64,000 nt of DNA, from positions 6,200,001 to 6,264,000 of the forward strand of contig NC_049562.1 in the NCBI RefSeq assembly GCF_013368755.1, read 5' to 3'. A model generated the notes under the pieces. That model did no database searches. It saw only the letters and a list, made by a program, of their open reading frames with translations, and was not told the origin of the DNA. Shown here one piece after another: positions 11,589 through 21,185 of the stretch (its first letter is position 1; every line of letters begins with the position of its first letter). This DNA is from Talaromyces rugulosus. Lineage: Eukaryota; Ascomycota; Eurotiomycetes; Eurotiales; Trichocomaceae. The position numbers and the translations under genes were made by a program.

Positions 11589-13487
11589 ATGAACAGTGAA
11601 GTTGATGACGGAATGAAACGTGTGGACGGTCTGATTGGCGAGAAGCCGACTACGGGCCCGCCTGCCGCTTTGGGTAAGGCCTGTCCATCACCTTTCTGCG
11701 CTGAGTTTCTAGTAACAGTGTTGTTCTTGCAACATCCATTTCTTATGGATAACTTTCTGGAGATTTAGTGGCTATGCAACCATGTGCCTCTGTAAGCAAT
11801 GGTTGGTGTTGCAGGTAAATCGAAAGGGTGTCATACCTGCCGAAAGCGCAAAATCAAGGTGAGTCGTCGCACTTTCGGATATCTTAATCGTGGGTTCTAA
11901 CACGCCTATAGTGTGATCTGAGTAGACCAACGTGTGGGCAGTGTGCAAGAGGTTCCTGGAAATGCGAGGGCTATAAAAAGCCAGTCGTTTTCCTCAACGA
12001 ATACTCGACGACCTATCAGGCGTCTTCTACCCGTTCGCCAATTGCCAGCCAGGATGCTGGTATAAAGGGATTGTCCGTTACACAGAATAATCAACAGCTG
12101 CTCTCATCCGAACAGGCTGTGCGATCTAGAGAAGAAAAATTGAACCTGCAGCTGTTTTCTCATGCTGTCAACACGGCTCAATATGACCAAATCTTGGCTT
12201 CCTTTGTGACGTTCTGCTTGCCGACACAGACTTCCGAAGAAGTGCCTCTAGCGTGGCTATCTTCGCTAGCTAGGGAACCGAAAAAGTCAAGAGCTTTGCT
12301 ATTGTCTTCAGCCAGCTTAGGCTATGGCTGGATGGGACATGTGGAAAACCGCGTGGATGTGTCGAACAACGGGCGTAGGTTCTATAGCCAGGCTCTGGGA
12401 CGCCTCCGCTCTACTTTGTCCCAGCCGGCGCTCATCTCCGATTTGCTCCCAACTATTCTGATGCTGCTTTTGTATGAGGTATTTTATTCTCACGACAGTG
12501 GTCACTGGTAAAAAACTAACCCCTGACGATAGATTTTTGAATATGGGACCCAGTCTAGTGCTGGCTGGATATCGCATACTGAGGGAATAGAGACGGTTCT
12601 ACGGTTACGCGGCTCGCATCCTTTTACCGATAGTTTGGAGTTTCAAATGTTCCATTTCTATCGAACAGTCGGTGTAAGCATAGTTTTTTAACGAATCAAA
12701 GACCCTGCTAATCCTGTCTACCCAGATTTTAAAAGGTTTGACGACTCGCAAATCCTGCTTTCTTTCGAATACAGAATGGGCCTATACTTGGTTTCCGGGC
12801 CACACAAAGAATCGGTTTGATGAATTACTCGATTTGGCTGTCATAGCTCCAGGTCTTTTAGACCAGGCAGACAATATACCAGCTCACGACACGGAAACAC
12901 AAAGCGCACTAGTTCTACGAATCTCAACCTTGATACACCAGTTAAAGATATGGGAAGAATCCAAGAACGTCCGTCTTCCGCAAGGACCGCCACATGCATT
13001 TATCAGCAGTAGTGCGTCGATGATGGTCACTGACCAAATGCAACCTCGTGTCCATCGGTACCCGAGCAAGCACCCTCAATCTCTAGGCATTGCTTTTGAT
13101 GAACTTCAGTCCGCGCGCTGGCTACTCTTTGAGTGGGCGATCGCCCTCATGCTGTACACGGCTTTATACAGCAAGCCCAGTCTCTCGGATTGTCTCAAAG
13201 ATGAGAGCATCCTTGGGTTTCTCTCATGTGCATATATTAAGCTCACGGTCCAGGAAGCCGACCTTCTAACGGAAAAGATCATGATGTGGGCCGACTTTTG
13301 CTCACAAAATGCATGGCAGAGCTTTGGGCCAGCAATTGCTATTATCAGTATAAAAGCTGCTATACAATGGTATAAGCTCAGACAAAGAACACAATTGGCG
13401 AATCTGTTGCCTATTGATGCCCAGCATCAGCTGAAAAAGTGCCATTCTATGTTGAATCATATGACATATTGTGATCGTTTCTCATAG
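11589..13487 (+). CDS. Zn2Cys6 fungal transcription factor
   Basis: Five exons (11589-11673, 11815-11858, 11912-12478, 12533-12673, 12726-13487) encode 532 aa. The DNA-binding zinc cluster lies near residues 33-59: CHTCRKRKIKC followed by C-x5-C-x2-C-x6-C in DLSRPTCGQCARGSWKC. It is split between exons 2 and 3, exactly before the third Cys. The remaining part resembles the helical fungal regulatory domain (Fungal_trans_2/DUF3468 type), with ILASFVTFCLP and a GRRFYSQALGRLR segment. It lies 390 bp upstream of a co-oriented short-chain dehydrogenase, so it could regulate it; that is inferred from position only. The target pathway is unknown. Confidence 0.92.
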
Positions 13488-13877
13488 TACATATCCATTG
13501 ACGCCACAGCTATACAGAACGAATGACCAATCAGACGACGCATCGCTATGGGACCGACTTTGCGTCTGCGCTAGTCCTCTTTCAGAAGCAACTTGCGAAC
13601 TGACCAATCAGCGCGCAAACGAGCGGCCTCTATCACGAAATCCGCCTGGGGACTCGGTGTTAACGACACATAAAACCTCGAAGAACGCTGTGTAATTGCT
13701 GCAGAATTTGAAATTGACATCGGATTTATAAAAAGAAAGCCGAGTTGCCCCCGTGTCTCCACCGGTACTTGGTTGACTATATAATCTTGCTTCATTCCTC
13801 GTTCGTCTCGAGTCACAATTCGGAGTACTTCATCTTTCACAACCACATAAAACACTTGAACTCAACTTCCAAATAAA
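13488..13877 (+). promoter_or_regulatory. Upstream region of SDR gene with two CCAAT boxes
   Basis: Two copies of GACCAATCAG lie at about 13525-13534 and 13602-13611 in the same orientation, 77 bp apart. CCAATCA is the core bound by the fungal HapB/C/E (CBC) complex. They sit 270-350 bp before the SDR start codon, a usual distance. Functional binding is inferred. Confidence 0.5.
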
Positions 13878-14693
13878 ATGTCGGCTCCATTGTACAAGAA
13901 AGCCCTCATCATCGGCGCCACGGCAGGCATCGGCGAGGCCCTCGCCATCAAACTGGCCGGACAAGGAACCAAGGTAGTCGGCGTTGGTCGACGCCAGGAG
14001 CGACTCGATCGTCTCGTCCAAACCATTGGATCCGAAAATTGTTCAGCAGTGAAATTCGACATCACAAACCTGTCCGAGATCCCTGCTTTCGCATCCAAAG
14101 TCACTGCCGAACACCCGGACATCGATGCCATAGTGATCAACTCCGGTATCCAACGGTCCTTCAACTTTGCGGAACCAGAAAGCGTGGATCTGGAGTCGTT
14201 TCAAAGCGAATTTACTACAAATTACACTAGCGCGGTCCAATTGACCTTGGCCTTCCTGCCTTTTCTACAGGCGCAAAAGACCGCGACGCATTTGATCTAT
14301 ATCAGCGCTACTCTCGGTGTTATCCCTACTATGCTGCGGACTGGTGGCTATAATGCGTCCAAAGCGGCCCTGCACCATTGGATCCTGGTGTTTCGCGAAC
14401 AACTAAAAGCGCAACCAGAGAACAAGGTCAAAGTGGTCGAGGTGTTCCCGCCAGCGGTGCAGACCGAGCTGCACGACGAGCACCACCAACCGGATCTTAA
14501 AGACGGCCACAAGATCGGCATGCCGCTACCGGCCTTCACCGATCAAACGTATGACGAGTTAGTCAAGGGAGACGATCAGTTTGGCATTGGAATGGCCAAG
14601 GGCACGATTGATGGTTGGGAGAAGGAGCGCGTGCGTCTGTTCCACGAACAAGTGCCTATTATCAACAATGTTTTGCGACCTTTTCTGAAGTAA
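13878..14693 (+). CDS. Short-chain dehydrogenase/reductase (DltE-like SDR)
   Basis: Intronless, 271 aa, the classical SDR length. The N-terminal Rossmann motif is GATAGIGEALAIKLA (TGxxxGxG variant with Ala for the first Gly-Thr pair), then a basic GVGRRQERLD that suggests NADP(H) preference. The NAG motif is replaced by VINSGIQ. The catalytic Ser lies in LIYISATLG and the YxxxK pair in YNASK. The overall pattern resembles DltE/YqjQ-type oxidoreductases. The substrate cannot be told from sequence. It follows a Zn2Cys6 gene in the same orientation and has two CCAAT boxes upstream, so regulated expression is plausible. Confidence 0.93.
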   Translation: MSAPLYKKALIIGATAGIGEALAIKLAGQGTKVVGVGRRQERLDRLVQTIGSENCSAVKFDITNLSEIPAFASKVTAEHPDIDAIVINSGIQRSFNFAEPESVDLESFQSEFTTNYTSAVQLTLAFLPFLQAQKTATHLIYISATLGVIPTMLRTGGYNASKAALHHWILVFREQLKAQPENKVKVVEVFPPAVQTELHDEHHQPDLKDGHKIGMPLPAFTDQTYDELVKGDDQFGIGMAKGTIDGWEKERVRLFHEQVPIINNVLRPFLK

Positions 14694-15125
14694 GCCGTCT
14701 CATCTAAGCAGTCTCATCGTGTCCCGGTGGGGGCTTATGAGGCTATTATGAGAGAAATTAGCTCAATGGAATTATGATTGAAAAATTCACTTGAACATAA
14801 CATTTATTTGTGAGTAGAATATCGGAATATCGTGGCTTGGTACCTCAGTTGAAAGACTCATTTCAAAATAGAAGCCAATATAAAATAAATTTGTAGAGTA
14901 TGCAAGCATATAAAATTCGTGGCTACTGTTTAAGCTCACCGATTACAGTCAGACAGACCCCCACGTTCCCTCGGCTTCTTACGCCGCGCCCGCTTCTTAC
15001 TTCCTTATTAATTTTGATGTCCCCGCCTCAGCGACGAGAAAACAGAGACAATAAATATTGATCGCAAACCGCAAAACACTCGCTGGCCTGACCTTTTGCC
15101 TTCTTGCGACGATTTAACTACGACC
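14694..15125. other. Intergenic between SDR and PHO13-like genes
   Basis: AT-rich trailer of the SDR gene, then the promoter of the phosphatase gene. It contains cttcttacgccgcgcccgcttctta near 14977. No gene was seen. Confidence 0.5.
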
Positions 15126-16320
15126 ATGACGTCGTCTCCGCAGTATCTCACCGGCGATGCGGCCTCTTTGAATACTTTTATTGACAAGTTTGATGTTCGT
15201 CGGCCGTGTTTTCTTCTGCTGTGATGGGCTGTTACTGATTCTCTGTCTATTTGGGGGAGGATAGACATTCCTGTTTGACTGCGACGGTCCGTGAATACCT
15301 TATTATTATTCCAAACGAGGGGGCGCTATGCAAAGTGAGTTCACTTGCTGAGATTATGTGGGTTGTTAGGAGTGCTATGGTCTGGCGATCATGTCTTCCC
15401 AGGCACCGCCGAGACGCTGGAGTTTTTGAGAAGTCGAGGTATATCCATCCATTTCAATTGAGAAGAGGATGGTTTGTTTTAACTGATATATGCTGCTAGG
15501 CAAGCAAGTTGTTTTCGTCACCAACAATAGCACCAAGTCCCGCGCCGACTACAAGAAGAAACTCGACACTCTCGGCGTTCCCAGCAACGTTGTATGTGTG
15601 GTCGATTGCTGATACCCCAAAAAATGATATTAACCATTTCATATACAGGAAGAAATCTTCTCCTCGTCCTACAGTGCCTCGATCTACATCTCCCGCATCC
15701 TCGAGCTCCCGGCGAACAAACGCAAGGTCTTCGTGATTGGCGAATCAGGCATAGAACAAGAGCTGCGCAACGAAAACGTCCCATTCATCGGAGGCACCGA
15801 CCCAGCTTTCCGCCGTGATTTCGGGCCCGAGGACTACAAGCTCATTGCAAATGGAGACCCGTCGATAATCGATCCGGAAATCGGCGTTGTGCTGGTAGGT
15901 CTTGATTTCCACTACAACTACCTAAAGATATGCCTGGCGTTCCACTACATCCGCCGCGGCGCAGTGTTTTTGGCGACGAACATCGACAGCACGCTGCCGA
16001 ACCAGGGAAGCCTTTTCCCCGGCGCAGGCTCGATGAGCGCGGCTTTGATCATGATGCTGGGCCAGGAACCCACTGCGCTCGGCAAGCCCAGTCAAGCTAT
16101 GATGGACGCCATCGAAGGGAAATTCCATTTCGATCGGAGTCGTGCTTGCATGGTCGGCGATCGAGCAAACACTGATATCCGATTCGGTATCGAAGGGAAA
16201 CTGGGCGGCACTCTGGCTGTTCTGTCAGGTGTGGCTACCAAAGATGATATCCTTCACGGCGATGTTCGGCCAGCGGCCTACCTGGACACACTGAGTGACC
16301 TTCTCGGTGCTAAGCAATAA
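15126..16320 (+). CDS. PHO13: PHO13-type HAD phosphatase (4-nitrophenylphosphatase / phosphoglycolate phosphatase)
   Basis: Five exons (15126-15194, 15265-15286, 15370-15438, 15500-15591, 15649-16320) give 307 aa. Exon 2 is only 22 nt and carries the catalytic DxD motif (FLFDCDG), completed by VLWSGD from exon 3. HAD motif II is FVTNNST; the C2-cap region follows; the GKPS Lys motif and the MVGDRANTDI acidic motif complete the active site. PHO13 enzymes hydrolyse 2-phosphoglycolate and other toxic glycolytic side products in the cytosol. The first two introns have weak donors (GTTCGT, GTCCGT), but conserved family residues fix the joins. The gene converges on the next gene, about 100 bp away. 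Confidence 0.95.
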
Positions 16321-16425
16321 TGGGGCTTGGATAGTAGGATAAGATATACATGGATAATATACAAAAGTAGAGTACTAGATACAGATAGAACACGCCGGAT
16401 AGAAGTATATATACCGTTTGTTCAG

Positions 16426-17781
16426 TTATCTGCGTGGCTGTGTTTTCGTAGAAGCAACTTGTGAGAGAGCTTTCTTCGACTGTTGTTCTGGAGCTTGGGC
16501 TGCTGCTGTGCCATCTGCCTTTTTAGCCAAGAAATCAACATCATGCATGATATACCCCTTTAGCTTCCACAGCGCTAGCATTGCTTCGGTAGATTTAAGA
16601 CCGTCAGGTCGAAAAAAAAGCGCCCTTTGGTTGAACCGGGGGCTGGATTGTCGGAGCGCTTCGAGATCAGATCTGGACAGGACCACGCTGAGATCATACA
16701 CAGGGGCCATGGTTCCTGTCTGCGGGATAGTGATATAGTCCGGAAAGGTCGACGTAAAGGCCGATTTAAACGCATCCCGGGGACGGTCTTCAGAAGGCGT
16801 AGCGAGGTCGCCCAATATGATGACACCTCCAGTTCCCATATCCTTCATTTCCACGCCACTCAAAGCTTCATTTAGTGCAGATACCGTCATCTCTGGCAAT
16901 GGCAGTTCCCTCCAAAAATCCGCAGAGTCTTGTTTGATTTTTTCATAACGACAGGCCTCCTGAAGCGCCTTGATCACTCCTTTGACCATATGCTTGAACA
17001 CGAAACTTGTCATATCATCACGCCAAATCAACTCGTTGAAATCCACGCCGCTCGATTTCGGATTATCATCTTTCCATATCGCAGGAATAATCTGTTTGGT
17101 CTTGACCACCAGATGTTTACCGGTTCTTCCAGCGGATTCGGGAAATCGGTCGTAAGCGAGGGCGCGAGTGACCACACGGATCACGCGCGGATTACCATTT
17201 GACGCAAAAATGTTCGTATTCCTCTGTTCTGGATGCACGGATGCCTTTATTTCCTCTTGTACCAGGTTGGTCGGCATCCACCACAAACTGCCGTAGTTCT
17301 TCACTTTGGTTGTCTCTTCATCCGAAGCCGTCACCCGCCGAACGAGGCCCATGTCCGTGAGAAATTCGGTCGGCATCCGCATGTTCGTGATTGAGCAGTG
17401 CCTTGTCGGTGACGCGAGGGCTACTGCCCAGGGATTATTTCTGAGTCGATCATGATCGGCTTTGGTGCCCTTGTCTTTGTAGACTTTTTTGCCGGCTCTG
17501 TGGTTTTTGGCCAATGTGACGAGAGGGGATTGTGGAAGTGATGCCGATGGACGTGTGTTGGGAGGATCATCATTTTGAGAGCTTAGGGAGTCCTCGCTTT
17601 CGTTAAAGGAAGATGTCTTGCTGTTGTTGTTGGCATGATTGCGGAGCGCGCGTGATGCGGAAAGAAAGCGCCGTCCTTGCTGTCGTCGCGCAGTGTGGAT
17701 TTGAGTGGGAGGTAGGAATATGCCTGAGAATACTGCATGCCGCCATACTGCATATGGAACATTATGGGGGGAGCATGTCAT
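16426..17781 (-). CDS. Predicted mitochondrial fungal protein of unknown function, 451 aa
   Basis: Single exon. The N-terminus (about residues 1-50) is rich in Arg, His, Ser and Ala with few acidic residues (TARRQQGRRFLSASRALR), as in a mitochondrial presequence. A Ser/Asn-rich linker follows, then a conserved-looking core from about residue 95: NNPWAVALASPTRHCSITNMRMP, SLWWMP, and a later segment LIWRDDMTSFVFKHMV. It ends in an Ala/Gln/Lys tail. The pattern recalls fungal-specific mitochondrial expression proteins, but I cannot name the family, and function is not inferred further. The first ATG is used; it lies 228 bp from the neighbouring GNAT gene on the same strand. Confidence 0.85.
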   Translation of the reverse strand: MTCSPHNVPYAVWRHAVFSGIFLPPTQIHTARRQQGRRFLSASRALRNHANNNSKTSSFNESEDSLSSQNDDPPNTRPSASLPQSPLVTLAKNHRAGKKVYKDKGTKADHDRLRNNPWAVALASPTRHCSITNMRMPTEFLTDMGLVRRVTASDEETTKVKNYGSLWWMPTNLVQEEIKASVHPEQRNTNIFASNGNPRVIRVVTRALAYDRFPESAGRTGKHLVVKTKQIIPAIWKDDNPKSSGVDFNELIWRDDMTSFVFKHMVKGVIKALQEACRYEKIKQDSADFWRELPLPEMTVSALNEALSGVEMKDMGTGGVIILGDLATPSEDRPRDAFKSAFTSTFPDYITIPQTGTMAPVYDLSVVLSRSDLEALRQSSPRFNQRALFFRPDGLKSTEAMLALWKLKGYIMHDVDFLAKKADGTAAAQAPEQQSKKALSQVASTKTQPRR

Positions 17782-18009
17782 TCTGTCAATTTGTCGAAGC
17801 TCACGAGAGCTGAAGCTTTGCTGGGAAATTCTTCAAATTCCGCAGTGGAGGAGCTGTCAGATTGGAGCTAGCCGTTAATGGACTAGGCGTATTTACAGTA
17901 TATCGTATCTTTGCTTCTCAACTTCACCAACTTTACAAAGATTATCGCCGGCAAAAAAATTATTGAAACAGGTTATTAAATGGTTAGCTATGTCTAATAT
18001 TCAAAGATT

Positions 18010-18984
18010 CTAATGAAAGCTATTCAGATCAATGCCCAAAGTGGCCGTCCTTCCATGAAATCGAGCACCCAAAGACTTGCATACAGCCTGACTCTCTGCA
18101 TTATCAGAAGCCACCTGAGCAATACACCAGTTACTCTGGGCTCCCTCCGGGCCCACGACGCCGTCATACAGATCTTTTATCAGTGACCCGGCCACTGTCT
18201 TGGCTAGCCCTTTGCCGCGATGCTCGGGAAGCACGTACATCGTGGTGAGAGACTTGTCAATCGACAAGTACGCCCATGCAACAAGAACACCTTTCCCACG
18301 ATTGTCCTCCCCACTAAATAGTACTGCCGCATTGGGATTCTCTAAGAGTGTCGAAGCTTGTCGTTTCACTTTGGACGTACCTGTCACCAGATCGATCTGG
18401 TCCGACGGCACTGTGCCCAGTTCATATCCGTCTGGCAAGCGGCGAGATGCGACCAAGTCCTTGACATCAGACGTCGAGAAAATCAATTCGTCCCACTCAT
18501 AGTGATAAACCGGCGACACGCCAACATTGTCAACCAGCACCGTCGCGAGTAGTTCATGCATGGCCGTAAACCGCAGCGTGGGCGAGAAAGGGTAATTGAG
18601 CGGTTTAACCTCCGCAGCAGCGTAGCTATCCCCGACATCTTTGATACTCTGTAGCAATTGGTGTAGATGAGTAATGAGCAGCTGATGTGAGTCAGCTGTC
18701 AAGTCCTCAGGTCGTTTGGCCTGCAGGCATAGCGAGTTGAAGACGGCTACTTGAGACTCGTCATGGCGCGAGCGGTCGACAAACGATATTGTCACGGGCA
18801 CGTCATCCAGATCGGCAAGAACTGGACTCAGAGGAACACTCGCTAGGAGCAGTGTTTGTCTGTCGGGCGTGTTTAGTGGCGATGTGATGCGGTGGAAGAT
18901 TGGGACTGTGACCGGGAAGTGATGCCGGAGCAGCTGAAGAAGCGCGGATGGGTTTTCATGCCGGAAAAACTGCACCGGATGCAT
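18010..18984 (-). CDS. GNAT-family N-acyltransferase (FR47/glycine N-acyltransferase-like)
   Basis: Single exon, 324 aa. The C-terminal third holds the GNAT fold: VAWAYLSIDKSLTTMYVLPEHRGKGLAKT, in which PEHRGKGL is the acetyl-CoA pyrophosphate-binding R/QxxGxG/A motif A, followed by a C-terminal ASDNAESQAVCKSLGARF motif B-like segment. The N-terminal two thirds is the extended domain seen in fungal FR47-like proteins. Substrate unknown. A second gene of the same architecture lies at 32218-33321 on the same strand. No introns or unusual composition. Confidence 0.9.
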   Translation of the reverse strand: MHPVQFFRHENPSALLQLLRHHFPVTVPIFHRITSPLNTPDRQTLLLASVPLSPVLADLDDVPVTISFVDRSRHDESQVAVFNSLCLQAKRPEDLTADSHQLLITHLHQLLQSIKDVGDSYAAAEVKPLNYPFSPTLRFTAMHELLATVLVDNVGVSPVYHYEWDELIFSTSDVKDLVASRRLPDGYELGTVPSDQIDLVTGTSKVKRQASTLLENPNAAVLFSGEDNRGKGVLVAWAYLSIDKSLTTMYVLPEHRGKGLAKTVAGSLIKDLYDGVVGPEGAQSNWCIAQVASDNAESQAVCKSLGARFHGRTATLGIDLNSFH

Positions 18985-19349
18985 TTATATTGTAGGATAT
19001 GTGGTGGAAATAAATATTAGGTCAATTGAAGACATCTAAATAGATTAGCGACAAAATTGACCTTTAAAATGATGCATATTGACCTATGCGCTAATTTTTT
19101 TATGTTGTATCGCGATGAGTCATTGCCAATAGGATGGGAGAAACAAGGAACCCAATGCCTACACTAGGTCACATCAAATAGTAGTTTGACGTGACCTCAT
19201 CAATTGATAGTCTACACACTTTTTCAAATGTTCTCTTGTGTTATTTAATGTGTGTCTAACATTGAATGCCGGATCAGCCCAAGAGTCGAAAGCGACTCTT
19301 GTCATTCTCCAATGGTATATCATACAAGCCTTTAATTCATGTTGCTCTC
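18985..19349. other. Intergenic: GNAT promoter and ClpP 3' region
   Basis: AT-rich, between two minus-strand genes. No coding frame or RNA gene was seen. Confidence 0.5.
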
Positions 19350-20235
19350 TTAGGCTGGAGCAGGCGAGTTCTCCTCCGGCTTGACTCTCCTTTCGAGAAT
19401 CTCATCCACAATCCCCATGTCCAGTGCTTCCTGGGCTCCCATGAAATAGTCTCTCTCCATCAGCTTCTCGATTTCATCCAACGACAGCTCTGTCTTGCCC
19501 GTCAAATGTTTCTTATAAATCCTATTCAACTGGGTTCGGACCCTTAGAATCTCCTTGGCGTGAATCGCAATGTCGCTCGCCTGCCCAAAGTACCCGCCTG
19601 AGGGCTGATGGATCATGATCGACGAGTGCGGTAAGCAATACCGCTTCCCAGCCTCTCCGCCACACAGCAGCAGCGAGCCCATACTGGCTGCCTGCCCGAC
19701 ACATATCGTAGTCACGGGCGATTGGATATAAGTCATGGTATCGTAAATGGCCAGGCCCGCAGTGACGGACCCGCCCGGCGAGTTGATGTAGAGATGAATC
19801 GGCTTTTCAGGGTTGTCGGCTTCGAGGAAAAGGAGCTGTGCAACGATAGAGGCCGACGCGGTTTCGTCGACTTCGCCATTGAGGCAGATGATGCGCTCTT
19901 TCAGCAGTCGCGAGAAGATGTCATCTGAGACCGGCGTATGTTAGTTTGCGAATTCGGGGGGAGATGAACGGAATCCCTACATGTATGCCAGCCACCGCCC
20001 TTTCCAAATAAATTAGCACTTAGCAATTCATATAACGCGTACAAGATACACATACCACAGTCTCTGTCACAAACGGCGTGGGCGTCCATCCTCGCGGCGG
20101 AGCTACTGCTGATCGGGCCGGCGCTGAGAACGCTCTCGATGCAGTGGGGATTATTGAACAGCGGGGGACTGCTGATCGAAGCGCGCCTCTTCGAACGGCC
20201 CTCCCTAGCATCTGCAGTGGCTGCGTTGTGTGCAT
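19350..20235 (-). CDS. clpP: Mitochondrial ATP-dependent Clp protease proteolytic subunit ClpP
   Basis: Three exons (20056-20235, 19981-19999, 19350-19924) give 257 aa. The N-terminal 45-50 residues are Arg/Ala/Ser-rich without acidic residues, a mitochondrial targeting sequence. The mature part starts near FVTETV and shows [13 protein letters not shown], the Gly-rich loop [16 protein letters not shown], nucleophile Ser in GQAASMGS, catalytic His in MIHQPSG and Asp in MERDYF, so the triad is intact. ClpP forms a tetradecamer that works with ClpX in matrix protein quality control. Exon 2 is just 19 nt. ClpP is missing from S. cerevisiae but usual in filamentous ascomycetes. Confidence 0.97.
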
Positions 20236-21120
20236 TTTGATTTCAAGAATGGAGAAGACAGAAGACGCGGCGAGCTTGTGGTGAAGCTTGAAGAGTTCCG
20301 CGATGCCAAGACTTGTGGGTATTACTTTGTATGTATCTGTATCGGATCATGCATACTCTGTCAAAGCGAGACATGGCCCGTGCCGGTTTTGAAAAAACAA
20401 AAATACATAAACTTCAATTATTTAATGCTACTAACTTATTTAACAACAGCATTGAATAATAGTATTATTATGTTCTAATAATAATATTCGAATGTTCTAC
20501 TGTAACGACAGCAGAAAAGCTCGACGCGCACGGCCCCGAAGGCGGTGAGGCGTTATCGGGCGGTGAAAGGATTTCCGGCCCAGCCTTCCCCATTTTTTCT
20601 GAATTTTTTTTTTTTTTCTCTTATCACTGGACTTTTTCCCACTGAAACTTCTTCCTTCCTCCATCACCTCTCTTCTTCCCTTTTCATACAATTGATATCT
20701 CTGAGAATAATTATTCTCACTTTTATCCATTCTCAAAAGGTAAACTCCAGCTAATCTTCTCATAATCTTCCAGATCACTTTGTGGGCTGTTATCACTGAG
20801 GGCTGTGGGCTGTGGGATAATCGCATTGCTTTCTGTGGGCTTCATTCACTTTGTGGGATTACCATATCAAAAGAGGGTTGCATTATTGCCTTGTCCGTCT
20901 CTGTGGGCTTGAACATTGTCGGTTGCGAGGGCTTGTGGGCTTGTTTTTTTCTCTTCTCTTGAGTGTTGGCTGATTTTCATCGTGGGAATCAGTTTCGTTG
21001 CGTTTGCTCAGTGGGCTTTTGCACTTATCATCCAGAGGGCTTATATTACTATTGAATCTTTCGGTTTAATAGTTCTGTGGGAATTTGTTGGATATCCATT
21101 CACATTTAAAAAAATCTTTG
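20236..21120 (+). promoter_or_regulatory. Divergent promoter and long leader of the nucleolin-like gene with TGTGGG repeats
   Basis: This lies between ClpP (minus) and the nucleolin-like gene (plus). A CT/T-rich tract at about 20580-20700 looks like a transcription-start region. Downstream of it, eight exact TGTGGG hexamers lie at 20781, 20804, 20811, 20834, 20852, 20902, 20934 and 21076, all on the + strand; five continue as TGTGGGCT. GTGGG and AGGGCT variants lie between them. Chance expectation for a hexamer is far below one in this length. They probably lie in the 5' UTR. Confidence 0.65.
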
Positions 21121-21179
21121 GTATGTAACCAGCAAACCTTTGCTGGCCTGTTTAGCATCTAACTTAGCTCCCCTCGCAG
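21121..21179 (+). other. Predicted 5'-UTR intron of the nucleolin-like gene
   Basis: GTATGT donor at 21121, CTAAC branch site at 21159-21163 and CGCAG acceptor ending at 21179, six bases before the start codon; length 59 nt. It contains a perfect inverted repeat, CCAGCAAA-CC-TTTGCTGG (21129-21146). Confidence 0.6.
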
Positions 21180-21185
21180 ATAAAA

